This document shows positions 5,976 to 11,308 of a DNA stretch of 11,308 nucleotides, piece after piece; the stretch's first letter is position 1; each line of letters starts with the position of its first letter. Both the position numbers and the translations under genes were made by a program. The notes below the pieces were generated by a model. The model had not been told where the DNA came from. It did not search any database and saw only the letters and a list, made by a program, of their open reading frames with translations. Source of the stretch: an uncultured Roseateles sp. (GTDB lineage Bacteria > Pseudomonadota > Gammaproteobacteria > Burkholderiales > Burkholderiaceae); contig CAMLKW010000149.1 of NCBI GenBank assembly GCA_946480605.1, forward strand, positions 1 to 11,308, written 5' to 3'.

Positions 5976-8900
5976 ATGCACACCCTGCCCCGCTTTCCGC
6001 TGAACCGACTGAGCGCCGCGCTGCTGGTGCTGCTGGCCCAGGTGGCGCACGCCCAGACCGCGCCCGCCCCGACCACGCTGCCCACCGGCGGCCAGGTGGT
6101 GGCCGGCCAGGCCAGCATCAGCAGCAACGGCGCGCTGATGACCATCCAGCAAGGCAGCGCCCGCGCGGCCATCGACTGGCAACGCTTCAACATCGGCGCC
6201 CAGGCCCAGGTGCAGTTCCTCCAGCCCGATGCCGGCAGCGTCACGCTGAACCGCGTGCTGGACCCCAACCCCAGCCAGATCTTCGGCCGGCTCACGGCCA
6301 ACGGCCGCGTCTTCCTCAGCAACCCCTCGGGCATCTACTTCGCGCCCGGCGCCAGCGTCAACGTGGGCGCGCTGGTGGCCACCACGCGCAGCATGGGCAC
6401 GGCCGAGTTCATGGCCGGTGCCGACGCCTTCGCGCCGGACGCGGCCCGCGGCAGCATCGTCAACCTGGGCGAGTTGCAGGCGCCCGGCGGCATCGCGCTG
6501 CAGGCCGGTGGCCTGATCCAGCAGGGCGGCCGCATCAGCGCCGACAGCCTGAGCGAACGCGGCGGCCGCATCGTGCTGGAGGCCGCGTCCATTGCGCTGG
6601 ACGCCGGCTCGCAGACCCGCGCCAACGGCGCCAGCGGCGGCGGCCAGGTGCTGGTGGGCGGCGGTTGGCAGGGCAGCGGCGGGCTGCAGCAGGCGCAACG
6701 CGTGACGCTGGCCGAGGGCGCCCTCGTCAGCGCCAACGCCACGCAGCGCGGCGATGGCGGGGAGGTGGTGCTGTGGAGCGACCTGGCCACCGCCGACGGC
6801 CTGACCCGCGCGCTGGGCACGTTGCAGGCGCACGGCGGCCCGCAGGGCGGCAACGGCGGCCGCATCGAGACCTCCGGCCACCGGCTGGACCTGGGCGCCG
6901 CCACCGCGGTCAGCACCGCCGCGCCGCTGGGCAGCGCCGGCCTGTGGCTGATCGACCCCTTCGACTACAGCATAGGCAGCACCGAGGCCGCCACCATCGC
7001 CACCGCGCTGGCCGGCAGCAACGTCACGATCACGACCAGCGCCGACACGCCGGCCCAGGGCTCCATCGGAGCCGGGGCCGGCAACATCAGCGTCAACGCC
7101 GCCATCACGGCCGGCGGCAACAACACGCTGACGCTGCTGGCCGACCACGCCATCACCGTCAACGCCCCCATCGACATCGGCAGGCTGGTGCTGACCGCGC
7201 CTGGCGGCATCTCGTTGGGCGCCGACCTGCGCGCGCTGACCGACATGACGCTCAACGGCAACGTCAGCCTGCTGAGCGACGTGACGCTGACCAGTGGCAT
7301 CAGCAACACCTATGGCAGCTTCACCGACTACACCGTGCTGACCGGCGTGACCTCGGTGACGGCCATCCTGGTGGGCGGCGCCGGCGGCGTGGGCGGCAAC
7401 GACGGCCCGCACCTGGGCGGCGGCTACGAGCCCGGCGGCGGCCTGGGCACCGTCGGCGCCGTGGGCAAGCTGACGGTGAGCCTCAACGTGAACCCGGGCG
7501 ACCACCTCTACCTCGCCCCGGGCGGCGCCGGCACCAAGGGCGTGGACAGCTCCAACGGCCATTACGTCGCCGGCGGCAGCAACGCTTTCGGCCTGGCCAG
7601 CGGCGGCGCGGGCGGCGGCGCCGGGCCGCTGGGCTTCTCGGGCTCGGGCGCCGGCGGCGGCGCGGCGTCCCTCATCAGCACGGTGGCCGCGCCCACCAGC
7701 GCCTCGCCCCTGCTGGTGGCCGGCGGTGGCGGCGGCGGCGGCGGCTCGGGCAACAACGACGCCTGCCCCACGCTGTGCGGCGGCCAGGCCGACCAGGCCT
7801 TCCGCAGCGACGCCAGCATGAACGGCCAGGCCGGCTACAACGCCGGCAACGGCGCCTCGCCGGTGCAGGACGGCGGCGGCTCCGGCGGCGGCGGCGGCGG
7901 CCTGCTGGGCGGCCTGGCCAACCCGTCGGTGTTCTTCGTCAACGAGTGGACCGGCCGCGGCGGCAACATGGGCTCCAGCGGCGTGGCCAACGGCTTCGCG
8001 GTCAACAGCGTCACCAGTTCCAAGCTGCTGCGCAACGCCGGCGAGAACGGCTACGTCAAGATCGTCTACGGCGGCGGCACCATCACCGTCAACGGCACGG
8101 TGGACGGCGGCAAGAACCTGGTGGTGGACTCGTCCAACGGCGCCGTCGTCATGAACGGCGCCATCGGCGCCAGCAGCGGCAGCAGCGCACTGCGCTCGCT
8201 GGACCTGACCGGCACCCAGGGCATCACGCTGGCCGGCGGCAGCGTCATCAGCACCGGCGCACAGAGCTACGACGGCGCGCTCACGCTGGACGCCCACACG
8301 ACGACGATGACCAGCACGGTCAACGGCGCGATGTCCTTCAGCGGCAGCATCGCGCAGGCGGCGGGGCGCACGGGCGACCTGTCCATCAGCAACGGCAGCG
8401 GCAAGGTGACGGTGTTCGGCCAGGTCGGCAGCGCCGGCACGGCGCTGGGCGCGCTCAGCATTGCCAGCACCGGCAGCACGATGCTGGGCGAGGCGGTGTA
8501 TGCGGCCTCGCTGTCCAAGACCGGCAGCGGCGCCACCACGGTGGGCGGCGGCACGGTGCAGACCAGCGGCGCGCAGAGCTACGGCGGCAGCCTCAAGCTG
8601 GCCGGCAACACCACGCTCAGCAGCACGGGCAGCGGCGACGTGACGGTGGCGGGCGCCATCGCCAATGACGTGTCCAGCAACCTGACCGTCAGCGCCGCCA
8701 ACGGCAGCATCCTGCTGCGCGGCAACATGGCCGTGGGCAGCAACGACTACGGCCCCACGCCGCTGGGCGACGTGAGCCTGAGCGCCAGCGACCGGGTGGA
8801 ACTGGGCACGGCCGCAGCCCCCGTCCGCACCGACGTGCGCAGCCTCAGCATCAGCGCCGGCTCGGCCGCCCTGCATGCCGACCCGGGCAGCAGCTTCACC

Positions 8901-11308
8901 TGTGGCGCGACCTATCAGAACAGCGTGGGCCTGTGCGCCACCTCGGGCATCAGCCTGGACCTGGCGGGTGCCAGCACGCTGTCCGGCCCCGTCAGCGGGC
9001 CGACCGGCCTCACCAAGAGTGGCGCCGGCACGCTGACGGCCGACGGGCACTGGCGCTACACGGGCAACACCACGCTGACCGGCGGCAAGGTGGAGCTGAC
9101 CGGCAGCGCCATCTTCGGCTCGGCCACCTACGACGGCGCCAACGTCTTCAGCGGCTACAAGTACGCCGGCAACCTCAGCATCGGCTCGGTCGCCACGCCC
9201 GACACCCAGCTCAAGCTGTCCAACAGCGGCAGCCAGGACTTCACCGGCACCGTCAGCGGCCCGGGCTTCATCACATCGCCCGGCAGCGGCGCGCTGCGCA
9301 TCACCACGCAGGCCAACGCCGACAGCTACAACCTGGTGCCGGTCTACATCGGCCTGGCCAGCAACACCAGCCTGTACGGCCAGCTCGCCGCCGACAGTCT
9401 GGACTACCAGCTGTTCAGCGACGCCGGCCGCACCAACCCCTTCACCGCGGCCACCGCCACCGGCACCGTATCGCTGGTGGGCGGCCCGGGCGCGACCGCC
9501 GCGGCCGGCAACTACGGTGGCAGCTACAGCTACACCAGCCAGCTGAGCTTCAGCAGCGAGCGCTACTACGGCGTGGGCGGCACCAGCAGCGCCGGCTGGA
9601 CCGTGCTGCCGCGGCCGCTGCAGCTGAGCCGCGTCTACGACGGCAGCGCCGACTTCACGCTGGGCCTGTTCACGGTCAGCGGCCTGGTCAACGGCGACGC
9701 CCTGCCCACGCTGGGCGGCAGTGCCACGGTGTCGAGCAAGAACGCCGGCAGCTACACCAGCTTCATCAGCAACACGCTGACGTCCAGCGACCCGAACTAC
9801 ACGCTCAGCGGTGCAGGCGTCACGGCCACCATCACGAAGAAGGAGCTGACCGTCTCGGGACTGTCCGCCAACAGCAAGGTCTACGACGGCAGCACCACCG
9901 CCACGCTGACGGCCGGCGGCGCCAGCGCCAGCGGCGTGCTCGGCGGCGACGTGGTGAGCCTGGACGGCTACACCGCTGCCTTCGGCGACAAGCACGTGGG
10001 CACGGCCAAGACCGTCACCGTCACCGGCCTGGTGCTGGGCGGCACCGATGCCGGCAACTACACGCTGGCCAGCAACCAGGGCACGCTGACGGCCGACATC
10101 ACGCCGCGCAGCATCACGGCCATCACCGGGCTGGGCGCCAACTCGCGCGCCTACGACGGCAGCACCACCACCACGCTGGACAGCAGCGCCGCCGTCTTCA
10201 CAGGCAAGGTCGCGGGCGACCTGCTGAGCGTGGCCGGCGGCAGCGCCAGCTTTGCCGACAAGCACATCGGCGTCGGCAAGGCGGTCAGCATCTCGGGCCT
10301 GACGCTGGGCGGCGCCGACAGCGGCAACTACCAGCTGCTATCCAGCGTCGCCAGCGCCAGCGCCAACATCACGCCAGCCATCATCACGCTGAACGTCCCC
10401 GTCCTGGGCAAGACCTACGACGGCACGACGGACGCCACACTGGACACCGCCAACGCCGGCTTCGCGGGCCGCATCGGCAGCGAGTCGCTGAGCGTCGTGG
10501 GGGGCAGCGCCAGCTTCGCCAGCAAGAACGCGGGCAACCGGCAGGCCACCGTCAGCGGCTACAGCCTGGGCGGCGCCGACGCGGCCAACTACGTGCTGGG
10601 CAACAGCAGCAACACGAGCAATGCCACCATCTCGCCCAAGGCCATCACGGCCGTCACCGGCATCACCGGCGTGAGCCGCGTCTACAACACGACGAGCTCG
10701 GCGGGGCTGGACATCACGGCCGCCGCGCTCAGCGGCAAGCTGGCCGGCGACAACCTGACCGTCACCGGCGCCAGCGGCGTCTTCGCCAACAAGCACGCGG
10801 GCACGGGCAAGACCGTCACCATCAGCGACATCGTGCTGGGCGGCACCGATGCCGGCAACTACACCACCAGCGGCCTGACCGCCACGACCACCGCCGACAT
10901 CACGCCGGCCAGCATCACCGGCATCAGCGGCATCACGGCCGCCAGCAAGGTCTACGACGCGCTGACCGGCGCGGTGCTGAACAGCGGCGGCGCCGTCTTC
11001 AACGGCCGCCTGGGCAGCGACGTGCTGAGCGTGGCCAGCGCCACCGGCAACTTCAACAACAAGAACGTCGGCAACGGCAAGACCGTGGCCATCACCGGCC
11101 TGACGCTGGGCGGCGCAGACGCCGGCAACTACACGCTGGCCAGCACCACCGCCAGCACCAGCGCCAACATCACGCCGGCCAGCATCAGCGCCATCGTGTT
11201 CGGCACCCAGGACAAGGTCTATGACGGCGGCACCACCGCCTCGCTGGGCAGCGCGCAGTTCACCGGCATCCAGGGCCAGCTGGTCAGCCTGAAGGACACG
11301 ATCGCCGG
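5976..11308 (+). CDS. TpsA exoprotein: filamentous-hemagglutinin-like adhesin with YDG repeats (C-terminus beyond window)
   Basis: The frame is open from ATG 5976 to the right edge, 1,777 complete codons with no stop. Residues 1-26 are a signal peptide cut after AHA. Residues about 36-150 are the TPS (hemagglutination activity) domain; NPSGIYF at 116-122 matches the NPNGI-type motif that TpsB partners recognise. ETSGH (298-302) and WLIDPFDYSI (324-333) are hallmarks of large YDG/MBG-type hemagglutinins. A glycine-rich module spans about 449-698, beta-helix repeats about 699-1215, a PATR-like motif about 1001-1043, and seven YDG repeats from about 1219 onward. Family knowledge says such proteins are surface or released filaments used in adhesion, aggregation or biofilm. 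No toxin domain is visible, but the C-terminus is missing. The gene follows tpsB by 11 bases, so the two are almost certainly cotranscribed. No strong ribosome site precedes the ATG. Confidence 0.93.
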   Translation, partial: MHTLPRFPLNRLSAALLVLLAQVAHAQTAPAPTTLPTGGQVVAGQASISSNGALMTIQQGSARAAIDWQRFNIGAQAQVQFLQPDAGSVTLNRVLDPNPSQIFGRLTANGRVFLSNPSGIYFAPGASVNVGALVATTRSMGTAEFMAGADAFAPDAARGSIVNLGELQAPGGIALQAGGLIQQGGRISADSLSERGGRIVLEAASIALDAGSQTRANGASGGGQVLVGGGWQGSGGLQQAQRVTLAEGALVSANATQRGDGGEVVLWSDLATADGLTRALGTLQAHGGPQGGNGGRIETSGHRLDLGAATAVSTAAPLGSAGLWLIDPFDYSIGSTEAATIATALAGSNVTITTSADTPAQGSIGAGAGNISVNAAITAGGNNTLTLLADHAITVNAPIDIGRLVLTAPGGISLGADLRALTDMTLNGNVSLLSDVTLTSGISNTYGSFTDYTVLTGVTSVTAILVGGAGGVGGNDGPHLGGGYEPGGGLGTVGAVGKLTVSLNVNPGDHLYLAPGGAGTKGVDSSNGHYVAGGSNAFGLASGGAGGGAGPLGFSGSGAGGGAASLISTVAAPTSASPLLVAGGGGGGGGSGNNDACPTLCGGQADQAFRSDASMNGQAGYNAGNGASPVQDGGGSGGGGGGLLGGLANPSVFFVNEWTGRGGNMGSSGVANGFAVNSVTSSKLLRNAGENGYVKIVYGGGTITVNGTVDGGKNLVVDSSNGAVVMNGAIGASSGSSALRSLDLTGTQGITLAGGSVISTGAQSYDGALTLDAHTTTMTSTVNGAMSFSGSIAQAAGRTGDLSISNGSGKVTVFGQVGSAGTALGALSIASTGSTMLGEAVYAASLSKTGSGATTVGGGTVQTSGAQSYGGSLKLAGNTTLSSTGSGDVTVAGAIANDVSSNLTVSAANGSILLRGNMAVGSNDYGPTPLGDVSLSASDRVELGTAAAPVRTDVRSLSISAGSAALHADPGSSFTCGATYQNSVGLCATSGISLDLAGASTLSGPVSGPTGLTKSGAGTLTADGHWRYTGNTTLTGGKVELTGSAIFGSATYDGANVFSGYKYAGNLSIGSVATPDTQLKLSNSGSQDFTGTVSGPGFITSPGSGALRITTQANADSYNLVPVYIGLASNTSLYGQLAADSLDYQLFSDAGRTNPFTAATATGTVSLVGGPGATAAAGNYGGSYSYTSQLSFSSERYYGVGGTSSAGWTVLPRPLQLSRVYDGSADFTLGLFTVSGLVNGDALPTLGGSATVSSKNAGSYTSFISNTLTSSDPNYTLSGAGVTATITKKELTVSGLSANSKVYDGSTTATLTAGGASASGVLGGDVVSLDGYTAAFGDKHVGTAKTVTVTGLVLGGTDAGNYTLASNQGTLTADITPRSITAITGLGANSRAYDGSTTTTLDSSAAVFTGKVAGDLLSVAGGSASFADKHIGVGKAVSISGLTLGGADSGNYQLLSSVASASANITPAIITLNVPVLGKTYDGTTDATLDTANAGFAGRIGSESLSVVGGSASFASKNAGNRQATVSGYSLGGADAANYVLGNSSNTSNATISPKAITAVTGITGVSRVYNTTSSAGLDITAAALSGKLAGDNLTVTGASGVFANKHAGTGKTVTISDIVLGGTDAGNYTTSGLTATTTADITPASITGISGITAASKVYDALTGAVLNSGGAVFNGRLGSDVLSVASATGNFNNKNVGNGKTVAITGLTLGGADAGNYTLASTTASTSANITPASISAIVFGTQDKVYDGGTTASLGSAQFTGIQGQLVSLKDTIA
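7320..8069 (+). other. Glycine-rich module inside TpsA
   Basis: Residues about 449-698 of TpsA begin with FTDYTVLTGVTSVTAILVGG and end with GYVKIVYGG. The opening aromatic strand, long Gly-rich middle and closing VKIVY strand match the layout of glycine-rich domains found in phage tail proteins and bacterial surface proteins (Gly_rich_2-type). The middle holds two glycine runs: eight Gly codons at 7722-7745 and GGGSGGGGGG at 7872-7901. It also holds a CX3C pair at residues 597 and 601. It replaces the plain beta-helix pattern seen on either side. Domain assignment is by pattern, without a profile search. Confidence 0.65.
8079..8700 (+). repeat. Duplicated ~104-residue beta-helix segment in TpsA
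   Basis: The motif GAQSYDGALTLDAHTTTM (Tyr codon at 8268) recurs as GAQSYGGSLKLAGNTTLS (Tyr codon at 8580), 312 bases or 104 residues later. Before each copy lies a related stretch (ITLAGGSVISTGAQSY and TTVGGGTVQTSGAQSY), and after each a related strand (MSFSGSI and VTVAGAI). This is a tandem duplication typical of beta-helical filaments. Exact unit borders are approximate. Confidence 0.6.
8976..9105 (+). other. PATR-like motif (autotransporter-type beta-strand repeat) in TpsA
   Basis: TpsA residues about 1001-1043 read LSGPVSGPTGLTKSGAGTL, then a short stretch ending YTGNTTLTGGKVEL. The pattern G-L-T-K-x-G-x-G-T-L followed by Y-T-G-N-T-T-L-x-G-G matches the passenger-associated transport repeat seen in type V autotransporters. 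In those proteins it helps stack the beta-helix during export. Here it occurs once, inside a TPS exoprotein. Confidence 0.6.
9630..11308 (+). repeat. YDG-domain repeat array (seven visible, array continues past window)
   Basis: The repeat motif is VYDG-[S/T]-T-[T/A]-x-L near the start of each unit, then a GD-x-[L/V]-S core, an F-x-[D/N]-K-[H/N]-[A/V]-G-x-x-K-x-V stretch, LGG-[A/T]-DAGNY-x-L, and a closing ITP-[A/R]-x-I linker. Tyrosine codons start at 9636, 9882, 10152, 10416, 10683, 10953 and 11220; spacings are 82, 90, 88, 89, 90 and 89 residues. Unit 5 has YNT and unit 6 has YDA in place of YDG. YDG domains are Ig-like stalk modules common in bacterial surface adhesins. The array is cut by the window edge, so the total copy number is unknown. 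Confidence 0.88.
10032..10864 (+). repeat. 32-bp perfect DNA repeat within YDG units
   Basis: Positions 10032-10063 and 10833-10864 are identical over 32 bases, both encoding VLGGTDAGNYT. They are offset by 801 bases, exactly 267 codons, so recombination between them would delete or add three YDG units in frame. Related but imperfect copies occur in the other units. Confidence 0.75.

Noticed and set aside
5787..10265. A 1,492-residue open frame on the minus strand opposite tpsA
   Set aside because: It is low complexity (Ala, Gly, Val, His, Arg, Gln rich) with no recognisable domain. It arises because the GGC/GCC/ACC/AGC codons of tpsA leave few stops on the opposite strand. The plus-strand frame has a signal peptide, TPS domain and YDG repeats.
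6665..11224. Long plus-strand open frames at 6665-8668 and 8933-11224
   Set aside because: They lie in another frame of tpsA and translate to Arg/Gln/His-rich low-complexity sequence. They are out-of-frame shadows.
9630..11308. Repeats at the right end as a CRISPR array
   Set aside because: Spacing is about 264-270 bases, the units are coding and in frame, and there are no short identical repeats with unique spacers.
5976..11308. Contact-dependent inhibition (CdiA/CdiB) system
   Set aside because: No CdiA-type motif is visible; the YDG repeats and ETSGH/WLIDP segment point to another class of TpsA. The C-terminus is missing, so a toxin tip cannot be fully excluded, but nothing here supports it.

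Overview
The window is very GC-rich, with strong GGC/GCC/CTG/ACC codon bias and tightly packed genes. Protein features suggest a betaproteobacterium, probably Burkholderiales: a cytochrome c4-like protein divergent from a MoxR-type ATPase, and a two-partner secretion adhesin with YDG repeats. The taxonomic placement is inference from style of protein and composition, not from a marker gene. I see no tRNA, rRNA, insertion sequence, phage gene or CRISPR array.

Layout. (1) Positions 1-433, minus strand: the N-terminal part of a secreted di-heme cytochrome c of the c4 type, cut by the window edge. (2) Positions 434-521: a short divergent intergenic region with a perfect -10 box facing left and a near-consensus one facing right. 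(3) Positions 522-4190, plus strand: four genes with overlapping stop/start codons, namely a MoxR-family AAA+ ATPase, a 74-residue membrane protein, a GNAT acetyltransferase beginning at TTG, and a cytoplasmic S9 prolyl-oligopeptidase-family serine peptidase. They look like one translationally coupled transcript. (4) Positions 4191-4269: a 79-base gap with a 9-base direct repeat at 21-base spacing. (5) Positions 4270 to the right edge: a two-partner secretion (TPS) operon, with a TpsB outer-membrane transporter followed after 11 bases by a giant TpsA exoprotein whose 1,777 visible residues run off the window.

How the genes work together. The TpsB barrel and TpsA exoprotein form a self-contained secretion pair: TpsB POTRA domains should recognise the N-terminal TPS domain of TpsA in the periplasm and thread it to the cell surface. 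TpsA is the most interesting object here. It is modular: signal peptide, TPS domain, ETSGH/WLIDP segment, a roughly 250-residue glycine-rich module, beta-helix repeats including an autotransporter PATR-like motif, and then at least seven YDG repeats of about 82-90 residues. The ATPase cluster is separate; the VWA-domain protein usually paired with this kind of MoxR ATPase is not visible here.

The TpsA frame was read by hand through several line boundaries and remains open from 5976 to the right edge. The long open frames antiparallel or parallel to it are composition artefacts.
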